DNA from: Bacillus sp. N13C7
GTDB taxonomy: Bacteria > Bacillota > Bacilli > Bacillales > Bacillaceae
Direction of reading: 5' to 3'
DNA: 64,000 bases
Assembly (NCBI RefSeq): GCF_026790065.1
Contig: NZ_JALAMO010000014.1
Span: 46,596-110,595, forward strand
Both the position numbers and the translations under genes were made by a program. Under the pieces are notes generated by a model. That model saw only the letters and a list, made by a program, of their open reading frames with translations. It made no database searches and was not told the DNA's origin. Positions 27,283-34,981 of the stretch are shown in pieces. The first letter of the stretch is position 1. Every line of letters starts with the position of its first letter.

Positions 27283-28075
27283 ATCTTGGCTGCGAGGAAA
27301 GCTGAAAGCCAAACGTGACGTGATCTTGAACCGGAATCCAGGCGCCGATTCCCTGTGATGTGACATTCTTCACGACAAGTTTTCGTTTATTCCCCTTCAG
27401 CACTAAGTACACTTCTCCGTAAGTCACTTTTCCTTTTTCATTCACAGCCGGTGCATATGCGTTTAGATAACCTAATTTTTTAGGAGCTACTTTATAAATT
27501 TGATCCCGTTTCGTGCCCGCTCCGACGACCGTTTCAAATGCCAGCGGAAGATTCGTTTTCTTCATCGCTTTCAGCATCATCATGCTTCTGACATCTTCGG
27601 CATTTGGAACCTTAGCTGTGAGTCCGCCCTTCACTTTGTACTGCTGTTCCTGGGCATAATGCATTTCAGCCGTTTCTTTCCCGCCGCGGTTATCCGCACG
27701 GTTTGTATTGATTTTTTTATATTCCCAGTTCGCGACTGTTTCATTTGATTCATAGCCGAGCGCCCATTTCCCGAGAAATATTGTCGCCCGATAGCCAACC
27801 GCAAGCGGTGTGCCGGATATGTTGGACTCATTCAGCATTTTGATAAGGTGCGGGTTTTCAATCTTCACCTCAGAATGATCGAGCAATTCCTTTGCCAGTT
27901 TACTCGGCTGAAGCATCGGCTGATCCTGTGAAGCATTTGGATACGTGTTTTCCTTCGAAATGCTTGCTACAGAATTAGGAACCTTAAACTGCTTTTTCGC
28001 GTGGATAGGCTGAACGCCGAAAAAACTAAAGAATAACAACACAATAAGTGTGGAATGAAATAGCTTTTTCATCAT
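27281..28075 (-). CDS. yfkD: secreted protein of unknown function
   Basis: 264 residues beginning MMKKLFHSTLIVLLFFSFFG with a clear signal peptide, probably cleaved after IHA (about residue 26). The mature part is basic and beta-rich (ATIFLGKWALGYES, KLVVKNVTSQGIGAW). No enzyme motif recognised. ATG 28075 is chosen because the 15 upstream codons lack an SD while GAAAGAGTG precedes this ATG. Same direction as chaA, 70 bases downstream of it. Confidence 0.82.
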   Translation of the reverse strand: MMKKLFHSTLIVLLFFSFFGVQPIHAKKQFKVPNSVASISKENTYPNASQDQPMLQPSKLAKELLDHSEVKIENPHLIKMLNESNISGTPLAVGYRATIFLGKWALGYESNETVANWEYKKINTNRADNRGGKETAEMHYAQEQQYKVKGGLTAKVPNAEDVRSMMMLKAMKKTNLPLAFETVVGAGTKRDQIYKVAPKKLGYLNAYAPAVNEKGKVTYGEVYLVLKGNKRKLVVKNVTSQGIGAWIPVQDHVTFGFQLSSQPR

Positions 28076-28145
28076 ATCACTCTTTCTATGGCATTTTCCC
28101 TTAGTCTTTTCATCCCGCATTGTTGTTATCCATCATTTTTTCAGG

Positions 28146-29201
28146 TTAAAGCAGGAAAAAGCCGATCGCCATAATGATATAGGCGGCAAGCAGGGTTGCT
28201 CCTTCAAACCAGTTGGAATCGCCGTCATTCGAAATGGCGATCATTAAGAGAACGGCTGATACCATCGCAACAAGCTCCGGCAGTGTAAAGACAAGCGGCA
28301 TGCTTACCGGGAAAAAGATGGAACAAATGACGAGAACCGGCGCGACAAACATAGCAATCTGCAGCGTCGAGCCGACTGCGATTTCAACTGCAATATCCAT
28401 TTTATTTTTGTAGGCCATAATAATCGCGGACGCGTGCTCCGCGGCATTACCGACAATCGCAACGATAATGACCCCGATAAACAGCTCGCTCCATCCGAAC
28501 TGCTCTGCCACCGAGTGAAAGGTGTGGACCAGGTTTTCGGATATGTATGCCACGGCAATCGTTGCTGCAAACAAAACAATTGTGGCAATCTTCCCTGACC
28601 ATTCCGGCTCCTCCTCTTCCACATGCTGGGCGGCATTGTTCGGCTGATATACACCGCGGTGCGTGACGAGTTTAAAGTACAGAGCCGCTACATACAACAG
28701 AATCAAAATGATGCTGATTCCAATGCTTAAATTGAGCTTGCTGACGTCGCCCATACCAACGGAAAATACCTCCGGAATGACAAAAGCGACAATGATGGCA
28801 AAAATCAAAAGTCCTGAATTATGGCGGGCATCATGGATGTTAAATTCCTGACGCTTATATTTTAAACCGCCGACAAAAAATGATAGGCCCGCGACCAGCA
28901 GCAGGTTCCCCAGCACTGACCCGGTTAAAGAGGCAAGCACGATCCCGGTCAAACCTTCCTTTAATGCAAAAATGGAAATGATCAGCTCAACCGCATTTCC
29001 GAATGTCGCGTTCAACAATCCGCCGATTCGCGGGCCGGCAATGATGGACAGCGCTTCCGTCGCTCTCCCCATATAGCTCGCAAGGGCGATAATCGTTACA
29101 CAATAGACGGCAAAAAGAATGGCAGAAGGCCAATGCATGAAACTGCCGATCACAGAAAGCGGTATCCCCGCTGCTACTAAAATAAAAAAGATACGATTCA
29201 T
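28146..29201 (-). CDS. chaA: Ca2+/H+ antiporter
   Basis: 351 residues of the CaCA superfamily (ChaA/CAX), about eleven membrane helices. The two inverted alpha repeats are visible as TFGNAVELIISI (about residue 70) and VGNAAEHASAI (about 250), each with the cation-binding glutamate, and an acidic loop (VEEEEPEW) separates the halves. Exports Ca2+ in exchange for protons. Known in B. subtilis as YfkE. Divergent from yfkF across about 170 bases. Confidence 0.95.
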   Translation of the reverse strand: MNRIFFILVAAGIPLSVIGSFMHWPSAILFAVYCVTIIALASYMGRATEALSIIAGPRIGGLLNATFGNAVELIISIFALKEGLTGIVLASLTGSVLGNLLLVAGLSFFVGGLKYKRQEFNIHDARHNSGLLIFAIIVAFVIPEVFSVGMGDVSKLNLSIGISIILILLYVAALYFKLVTHRGVYQPNNAAQHVEEEEPEWSGKIATIVLFAATIAVAYISENLVHTFHSVAEQFGWSELFIGVIIVAIVGNAAEHASAIIMAYKNKMDIAVEIAVGSTLQIAMFVAPVLVICSIFFPVSMPLVFTLPELVAMVSAVLLMIAISNDGDSNWFEGATLLAAYIIMAIGFFLL

Positions 29202-29368
29202 GGTGAGTTAACTCCTTTTGTATGACTTGTTTTATTTTTATTCTTCACAAAAATCATCATGATTACACGAGGTCAAATGTTTACTGTGATATAGGCTTTT
29301 TTCAGGTTGCCTGGTTTTGGAAATCGTTGTACGATCAACATAGATTCCATATAAGGAGAACAAACACG

Positions 29369-30544
29369 ATGTCACGATTTCATTTTTTTATCCTTGTCTT
29401 GCTCGTTTCCATTTCCGGATTTTCACAAGGCATGCTGCTGCCTGTCATCTCGATTATTTTTGAAACAAATGGGGAATCGGCTGCCATCAACGGCCTGCAC
29501 GCGACCGGACTGTATATCGGCGTGCTTTTGGCTTCGCCGTTTATGGAAGCGCCGCTCAGAAAGCTCGGATTCAAGCCGCTGATTGTTATTGGCGGAAGCA
29601 TTGTGATTGTAAGCTTGTTCGGATTTATTTGGCTTCAGTCCGTTTGGATCTGGTTCCTGCTTCGTCTGTTCATCGGAATCGGCGACCACATGCTTCATTT
29701 TTCTACACAAACGTGGGTGACCTCCATGTCAACAAAACAAAACCGCGGAAGAAATCTGTCTGTTTACGGGCTTTCCTTCGGCCTTGGTTTTGCTGCGGGC
29801 CCGTTCATGGTTCCGTTTGTCAAGCTGAGCCCGGCGCTTCCTTTTATCGTGTCCGGCTGCTTCAGCCTGTTTGCATGGCTTTTTGTTTTCTTTCTACAAA
29901 ATGCATACCCGGAAACTAGTCCTTGCGAAACCAAATCAGACAATAGTTTCAGGCGGTTTTATCAAGCCATGCTGTTTGGATGGGTTGCCTTTATGCCTAC
30001 ATTTGGCTATGGCTTTCTGGAGACGGCGCTAAACGGAAGCTTTCCGGTATACGCGCTACGGCTGGGGATCTCAGTAGATGCGGTGGCACTGATCCTTCCC
30101 GCATTTGCGATTGGAAGCATTATTTTTCAGTTTCCGCTCGGCATCCTCAGCGATAAATACGGGCGGCGGAATGTGCTGCTTGTCATTTTACTGACAGGGG
30201 CGCTCTGCTTTTTCATCGCCGGCGTATTCCCTTTGCCTTTCGTCATCGGCTGCTGCTTTTTTATCGCGGGAATGGCAGTCGGATCAACCTTTACACTTGG
30301 CATCAGCTATATGACAGATCTTCTTCCGCCGCACCTGCTGCCGGCGGGGAACCTGCTTTGCGGCATTACATTCAGTCTCGGCAGCATTCTTGGCCCGATT
30401 GCCGGAGGCTGGTATATGCAGACATTTGAAAGCGCAAACTTATTTTATTTCATTACGCTCACGCTTAGCGTTGTGTGGCTGGCCCTTGTGCTGGGTAAAC
30501 CGAAAAGCTGGTCGCCGGCTGAAACCTATTCTTCATCTTCCTAA
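29369..30544 (+). CDS. yfkF: major facilitator superfamily transporter
   Basis: 391 residues, twelve predicted membrane helices. The loop-2 region is atypical (FMEAPLRKLGFKP), while the second-half loop has GILSDKYGRRN, the classic MFS signature. The likely role is drug or metabolite efflux; substrate unknown. ATG 29369 has AAGGAG upstream; the longer frame to 29222 is an AT-rich leader with no SD. Followed by a terminator shared with the convergent 35-codon ORF. Confidence 0.88.
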   Translation: MSRFHFFILVLLVSISGFSQGMLLPVISIIFETNGESAAINGLHATGLYIGVLLASPFMEAPLRKLGFKPLIVIGGSIVIVSLFGFIWLQSVWIWFLLRLFIGIGDHMLHFSTQTWVTSMSTKQNRGRNLSVYGLSFGLGFAAGPFMVPFVKLSPALPFIVSGCFSLFAWLFVFFLQNAYPETSPCETKSDNSFRRFYQAMLFGWVAFMPTFGYGFLETALNGSFPVYALRLGISVDAVALILPAFAIGSIIFQFPLGILSDKYGRRNVLLVILLTGALCFFIAGVFPLPFVIGCCFFIAGMAVGSTFTLGISYMTDLLPPHLLPAGNLLCGITFSLGSILGPIAGGWYMQTFESANLFYFITLTLSVVWLALVLGKPKSWSPAETYSSSS

Positions 30545-30546
30545 TT

Positions 30547-30580
30547 AAAAAGCCTCCTGACATAGTGTCAGGAGGCTTTT
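30547..30580. terminator. bidirectional terminator yfkF / small ORF
   Basis: AAAAAGCCTCCTGACA, two bases, TGTCAGGAGGCTTTT, a long near-perfect stem directly after yfkF. Confidence 0.9.
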
Positions 30581-30583
30581 ATG

Positions 30584-30691
30584 CTAATGATAGCCGTTTT
30601 GTCCGTTGGCGCTTCCGCTTGTTTTATTGCTTGATTTGCTTTTCGAATTTTGTTTGTTGTGGCTTCCGCCTTTTTTCGTATGCTTGGTCAT
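30584..30691 (-). CDS. 35-residue basic Ser/Asn/Lys-rich peptide, possible minor spore protein
   Basis: Read directly: begins MTKHTKKGGSHNKQNSKSKS and ends ANGQNGYH. Low-complexity Ser, Lys, Asn, Gly; no hydrophobic segment. A run of seven G (GGGGGGG) eight bases before ATG is a very strong SD, and the gene ends at a perfect terminator, so it is likely expressed. Size and composition resemble minor small acid-soluble spore proteins, but there is no family motif I can name. It lies just beyond the convergent yfkF and downstream of yfkH. Confidence 0.65.
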   Translation of the reverse strand: MTKHTKKGGSHNKQNSKSKSSNKTSGSANGQNGYH

Positions 30692-30743
30692 TACGATAGC
30701 CCCCCCGACATCTTTTTGAACCGCAGTTCGTTTATAGGGTGTG

Positions 30744-31571
30744 CTATTGATAGGGATTTTCATCAGGAAGCTTTTTACGTTTATGTAAAAGAGCGTTGAT
30801 TTCTCCTCCCAGGATAATCAAGATGCCGCTCAAGTAAAACCAAATCATCAGGACGATAATTCCCCCGATGCTTCCATATGTGGCGCTGTAGTTCGCAAAT
30901 GTGCTGACATAAAATGAAAACAAGGTGCTGACAACGATCCAGCCGATCGTCGCAAACACCGCACCCGGCATGACAAAGCGGAGGGACAGCTTTTTGTTCG
31001 GCGCGATGACATACAGGGCGGAAAAGACGATCAGCAGCACAAGCGGGCTGACACCCCAGCGAACCGCCTCCCAAACGGATAAAAACAGGTCCGATGCGCC
31101 GACAAAGTCTGAAGCGAGTATCCCGATCTGGCGGCCAAATACCGGCAGAAGCAAGGCTACTAAAATGGTAAATACCATGGCGATTGTCAGAAAAATTGAG
31201 GTTAGACGAACAATGATAAAAGAGCGGTTTTCCTCCACATCATACGCATGATTTAACGATCGGACGATGGCGTTCATTCCATTAGACGCAGACCATAAAG
31301 CCGCGATAATCCCGAATGACAGCAAACCGCCATTTCGATTATTTAAGGTTTGATGGGTAATGGATTCAACGAGGGACATCGCACTGTCGGGAGCATATTG
31401 TTCGACAACTCCCAGCACATCATCGGTAGAAAGCGGAAGATATGCGGTGAGCGTCAGCATAAAAATTAAAAACGGAAACAGTGACAATAGAAAAAAATAC
31501 GCCAGCTCCGCTGATTTGCTTTGCCCCTCATGAAGGGTGTATCGGCTGAAAAGCTCTTTCAAAAAATTCAT
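30744..31571 (-). CDS. yfkH: YihY/ribonuclease BN-family membrane protein
   Basis: 275 residues with six membrane helices and the family signatures AYFFLLSLFPFLIF near the N-terminus and ASNGMNAIVRSLNHAYDVEE (about 95-115). Once called RNase BN; the family is now regarded as membrane proteins of unknown role. It forms a run with yfkI and yfkJ (same strand, short gaps), which in B. subtilis belongs to the SigB general stress regulon. Confidence 0.9.
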   Translation of the reverse strand: MNFLKELFSRYTLHEGQSKSAELAYFFLLSLFPFLIFMLTLTAYLPLSTDDVLGVVEQYAPDSAMSLVESITHQTLNNRNGGLLSFGIIAALWSASNGMNAIVRSLNHAYDVEENRSFIIVRLTSIFLTIAMVFTILVALLLPVFGRQIGILASDFVGASDLFLSVWEAVRWGVSPLVLLIVFSALYVIAPNKKLSLRFVMPGAVFATIGWIVVSTLFSFYVSTFANYSATYGSIGGIIVLMIWFYLSGILIILGGEINALLHKRKKLPDENPYQ

Positions 31572-31595
31572 GTCCGTCTCACCTCACATGTTTGA

Positions 31596-31916
31596 TCATT
31601 TTTTTGTAAAATGCTCTTTTGTTTCTTGCACAAGCTCCATCACTTGCGGCGTTGTTTTCTTCAGCTCTTTCACTTGCTGATTCACAAAGCCGACTTCATC
31701 TGAAAGCGTTTGGGCGAGCTTCTTGGCCTTATCCACTTTTGTGATTATGGTATTTTTCAGCAGTTCTGGATTGCTTTTGTACAGTGAAAGTTTATGCTTG
31801 CATGTCAGCCATCTCATGCCGCATGCCTGTCTTGTCGGCTTATGGAGCAGCGATAACGCCGCGCCTGCCGCAGCTCCGAGAAATATACCTTTCAGCATTA
31901 AACGTTCATTGTTCAT
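31596..31916 (-). CDS. yfkI: YtxH-like general stress protein
   Basis: 106 residues. A Gly/Ala-rich short hydrophobic segment at residues 8-22 (KGIFLGAAAGAALSLL) is followed by a basic helix and a coiled-coil tail (VDKAKKLAQTLSDEV). This layout is that of YtxH/gas-vesicle-like stress proteins. ATG 31916 follows AAAGGAG; the longer frame start is not supported by an SD. It lies 17 bases after yfkJ. Confidence 0.82.
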   Translation of the reverse strand: MNNERLMLKGIFLGAAAGAALSLLHKPTRQACGMRWLTCKHKLSLYKSNPELLKNTIITKVDKAKKLAQTLSDEVGFVNQQVKELKKTTPQVMELVQETKEHFTKK

Positions 31917-31933
31917 GCAAATTCTCCTTTCAC

Positions 31934-32404
31934 TCACAATTGTTTTTCTTTTTGAATGGATGCAAGCAGATGCTCACAACCCGATTTGATTAATTGGGAG
32001 ACCTCTTCAAAGTTCCCTGTGTAGTAAGGATCGGGAACGTCGGCAAGATCTGAATCTTCAACATAGTCCAAAAGCCTTTTGATATGCGGGGTGTTCTTAA
32101 AACCCGCCATGCTTCTGAGGCTCCCGATATTTTCTGCATCCATCGCAATGATGTAATCAAAATCAGACAGATCCTGTTCGCTGACTTGACGCGCCAGCAT
32201 GCCCTCAAAGCTGATTCCTTCTCTGCGCAATATCTCCTGCGTTCCTTCATGCGGCGGTTTGCCGATGTGCCACCCACCGATACCGGCTGAGTCCGTCTTG
32301 ATTTTCCCCTCTAAACCTTTTTGGGCTGCCAAGTCCCGAAAAATCGCTTCCGCCATCGGAGACCGGCAAATGTTTCCCAAACAAACAAATAATACGCTTA
32401 CCAT
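31934..32404 (-). CDS. yfkJ: low-molecular-weight protein-tyrosine phosphatase
   Basis: 156 residues. The catalytic loop CLGNICRSPMAE (C-x5-R-S) is at residues 8-20, and the general-acid aspartate is in VPDPYYTG (about 125). Dephosphorylates tyrosine; involved in stress tolerance in B. subtilis. ATG 32404 is nine bases after GGGAGG. First gene of yfkJ-yfkI-yfkH with a SigB-like promoter upstream. Confidence 0.94.
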   Translation of the reverse strand: MVSVLFVCLGNICRSPMAEAIFRDLAAQKGLEGKIKTDSAGIGGWHIGKPPHEGTQEILRREGISFEGMLARQVSEQDLSDFDYIIAMDAENIGSLRSMAGFKNTPHIKRLLDYVEDSDLADVPDPYYTGNFEEVSQLIKSGCEHLLASIQKEKQL

Positions 32405-32425
32405 GTTGTGCAACCTCCCTATTCT

Positions 32426-32451
32426 TTGCCCATATTTCTCTTAAAAGAAAC
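32426..32451 (-). promoter_or_regulatory. possible SigB promoter of yfkJIH
   Basis: On the minus strand GTTTCT (32446-32451), 14 bases, GGGCAA (32426-32431), close to the SigB pattern GTTTAA-N12-15-GGGWAT. SigB control of these genes is known in B. subtilis; the box choice is mine. Confidence 0.55.
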
Positions 32452-32607
32452 CTTCATGAATATCTTAGTAGGATGTTCATTTTCTTTTCAACTGATGTCT
32501 CCACTTTTTTGAAATCAACGGGCAGCTTTTAGAATAGGGTTTTTTTCTGAACGAATTCTGTTAGAATAAAACATACCGAATCTCGCGTAAAGAAAGGATG
32601 GAGCCAT

Positions 32608-32823
32608 TTGTCCAGCCCAAATACAGAAACGTTAACTCAAATGATTGAAGACATTTCCCAAAAACTGAACATGCTGAATGTCGGCGTGATCAAAGCGGAG
32701 GATTTCAGTGATGAAAAGATCGAAGACCTCACGTACCTCCACAGCATGGTGATGAGAAAGGACTCATTCAGCCCAAGTGAAATGCAGGCGATTGCTCAAG
32801 AACTTGCCTCACTTCGTAAATAA
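32608..32823 (+). CDS. yfkK: DUF1128-family protein
   Basis: 71 residues, acidic, helical, no membrane segment ([20 protein letters not shown] in the middle). Member of a Bacillus family of unknown function. TTG start at 32608 preceded by AAAGGATGGAG. Monocistronic, with a terminator right behind it. Confidence 0.85.
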   Translation: MSSPNTETLTQMIEDISQKLNMLNVGVIKAEDFSDEKIEDLTYLHSMVMRKDSFSPSEMQAIAQELASLRK

Positions 32824-32826
32824 TGG

Positions 32827-32858
32827 AGACTGGCCGAAAACTCGGCGAGTCTTTTTTA
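32827..32858 (+). terminator. terminator of yfkK
   Basis: GACTGGCCGA, loop AAAC, TCGGCGAGTC (one G-G mismatch), then TTTTTT. Confidence 0.8.
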
Positions 32859-32917
32859 TCATTGCCCCAAAACCAAATTTCCTAAAGACAGGCGTCATGT
32901 TTAATAAGGAAAACACA

Positions 32918-32946
32918 TTGACTGGCCAAGACATAACGTCTATAAC
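32918..32946 (+). promoter_or_regulatory. sigma-A promoter of yfkL
   Basis: TTGACT, 17 bases, TATAAC; 45 bases before the yfkL start codon. Confidence 0.65.
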
Positions 32947-32991
32947 ATCAAAAAACAGTCATGCCCGAAAAAGATTTGAAGGAGTACAAGC

Positions 32992-34191
32992 ATGAAAACG
33001 ACATCTATTAAAACTGCATCCGGAATGTATATCAACTACTTCTTTCTGGGGATGGTCAACATCATTCTCGCATCCAATATGTCCTCTTTAACAAAACAGT
33101 GGAATACCGATCCGACCGGCATCAGTTATGTCATTGCCGCTATCGGGTTCGGCAAGCTTCTGACATACGGCATTTCCGGTGTTTTGTCAGATAAGATTGG
33201 AAGAAAGCCGCTTGTTGTCGCTTCTGCGGGAATTATGGCCGTCTTTTTAGTCGGTATTCCTTTATCACCGAGCTATGAACTGGCGTTTGTGTTCGCCTTA
33301 TTAGCCGGAATCGCTAATTCAGCAATGGACGCCGGAACATATCCGGCTTTAACCGAGCTCTTCCCGAAAGCTTCCGGCTCGGCGAATGTTTTGGTCAAAG
33401 CCTTTATGTCTGTCGGGGCCGCACTTTTGCCGCTTTTGATCACATTTTTAGCAGACCACAGCATGTTTTACGGATTTGCTTTTTATCTCCCGGCAGCAGT
33501 GTATGCGCTGAATATCGTTTATTTATCAACGCTTTCGTTTCCTAAGAAACAGGAGAAGCCAACTAACAGCGGCCACCAGGATTCTCCCGCCTTCTTGTCT
33601 GAACCTGTTTTTCAGAAAGAAGGCACTGCACTGATCATTATCGGTTTTACATCAACGGCTTTATTTACCGTTTCTCAAATCTGGCTCCCGAGCTACGCGC
33701 AAAAGGCTGCCGGTTTAGCTGAAACAGCATCCGTGCAATTGCTGAGCTATTACAGTATAGGATCTCTGACATCCGTTTTATTATTAGCCCTTCTGCTGAA
33801 CAGATGGGTTAAGCCAGTCATGATTACGCTCTTGTATCCTGTTATTACGTTATGTACGCTTGCGGTTATGCTGACGGTTCATGTGCCATTGGTGCTGGAC
33901 ATCACCGCCTTTTTCTTAGGATTTTCAACCGCGGGTGTGTTTCAGATTACCATTACATTAATGACAGAGCTTTTTTGGAAGCGAAAAGGAACCGTTACCG
34001 GCATTGTTGCTACCGCTTCAAGCCTCGCGTCGATTCTGCTGCCGATTGCCACCGGGCTTATCGCACAAGCGGGAGGCACCGCCCATATCTTTATGTTCGA
34101 CTTCGGCATAGCAGTCATCGGTACAGCTGCAGCCGCCTTCCTGTATTACAGATACAAAAAACTGACGGCTGCTCCACGCTGTCATTCATAA
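32992..34191 (+). CDS. yfkL: major facilitator superfamily transporter
   Basis: 399 residues, twelve membrane helices. The loop-2 signature GVLSDKIGRKP is at about residues 62-72. A longer hydrophilic central loop (KKQEKPTNSGHQD) separates the two halves. Likely an uptake or efflux carrier; substrate unknown. GAAGGAG lies eight bases before ATG. It ends in a terminator shared with convergent yfkM. Confidence 0.88.
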   Translation: MKTTSIKTASGMYINYFFLGMVNIILASNMSSLTKQWNTDPTGISYVIAAIGFGKLLTYGISGVLSDKIGRKPLVVASAGIMAVFLVGIPLSPSYELAFVFALLAGIANSAMDAGTYPALTELFPKASGSANVLVKAFMSVGAALLPLLITFLADHSMFYGFAFYLPAAVYALNIVYLSTLSFPKKQEKPTNSGHQDSPAFLSEPVFQKEGTALIIIGFTSTALFTVSQIWLPSYAQKAAGLAETASVQLLSYYSIGSLTSVLLLALLLNRWVKPVMITLLYPVITLCTLAVMLTVHVPLVLDITAFFLGFSTAGVFQITITLMTELFWKRKGTVTGIVATASSLASILLPIATGLIAQAGGTAHIFMFDFGIAVIGTAAAAFLYYRYKKLTAAPRCHS

Positions 34192-34222
34192 AAAACGGAC
34201 GCCCTGGGCGTCCGTTTTTCTT
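34191..34222. terminator. bidirectional terminator yfkL / yfkM
   Basis: AAAAACGGACGCCC, TG, GGGCGTCCGTTTTT: a nearly loop-free perfect stem between convergent genes. Confidence 0.9.
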
Positions 34223-34739
34223 ATTTCTCAAGCAATGCGAGAGATTCGCGGTTAAATGCCGGAATGTCGTCCGGTGTGCGGCTTGTGACCAATTGATTTT
34301 GGCAAACGACCACTTCCTGGTCCACAACGTCGGCACCCGCGTTTTCCATGTCAACACGAATAGACGTATAGCCTGTCGCTTTTCGGCCATCGAGCGCTTT
34401 TGCGTTGATTAAGAGCTGCGGGCCGTGGCAAATCGCAAATACCGGTTTTTTGTCAGTCATAAACGCTTTCGTAAATTGGACGAAACGGTCATCTGCGCGA
34501 AGCTGGTCTGGTGAAAATCCTCCTGGAATCAAAAGCGCATCAAAGTCTGAAGGGTTGACATCGTCAATGGACGCGTCAACTGTCACTTCCGCGTTCCCCT
34601 GCTTGCCTTTTACTGTTTTTCCTTTTTCGTTTTCGATGACAGTCAGTTCATGTCCCGCTTCTTTAAAAGCTTTCGCTGGTTCCGTGTACTCGCTGTCCTC
34701 AAAATAATCTGTCAAAACAACTGCAATTTTTTTCCCCAT
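34221..34739 (-). CDS. yfkM: DJ-1/PfpI-family general stress protein 18
   Basis: 172 residues. Class I glutamine-amidotransferase-like fold with the nucleophile-elbow cysteine in FAICHGPQLL (about residue 104) and glutamate near the N-terminus (YFEDSEY). Members act as deglycases or stress-protective hydrolases. A SigB promoter precedes it, in line with its known general stress induction. Confidence 0.93.
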   Translation of the reverse strand: MGKKIAVVLTDYFEDSEYTEPAKAFKEAGHELTVIENEKGKTVKGKQGNAEVTVDASIDDVNPSDFDALLIPGGFSPDQLRADDRFVQFTKAFMTDKKPVFAICHGPQLLINAKALDGRKATGYTSIRVDMENAGADVVDQEVVVCQNQLVTSRTPDDIPAFNRESLALLEK

Positions 34740-34779
34740 GATTCATAACCTCCCGCTTAATATGACTACATAAAACACT

Positions 34780-34804
34780 CTACCCCAGCCACACTAAAAT
34801 AAAC
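34780..34804 (-). promoter_or_regulatory. SigB promoter of yfkM
   Basis: On the minus strand GTTTAT (34799-34804), 13 bases, GGGTAG (34780-34785); near-consensus general stress promoter about 40 bases before the start codon. Confidence 0.7.
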
Positions 34805-34981
34805 ATTCTTCAGATCCGGCATACACTAAGCATAAATACCCAAAATTCATCGATAGATGCCATTACATAATACTCATTTTTCTCCCTTTTACAATAATCA
34901 TAAAGAAACACCTACAAATAGTTACAAAATATTCTTACAATAGGAGCTGTAACACAAATTTCGTTGAAAGGTGGAGAACTG

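Noticed and set aside
29202..29368. Riboswitch or leader RNA between chaA and yfkF
   Set aside because: No hairpin-plus-terminator or known aptamer core could be seen in this AT-rich stretch.
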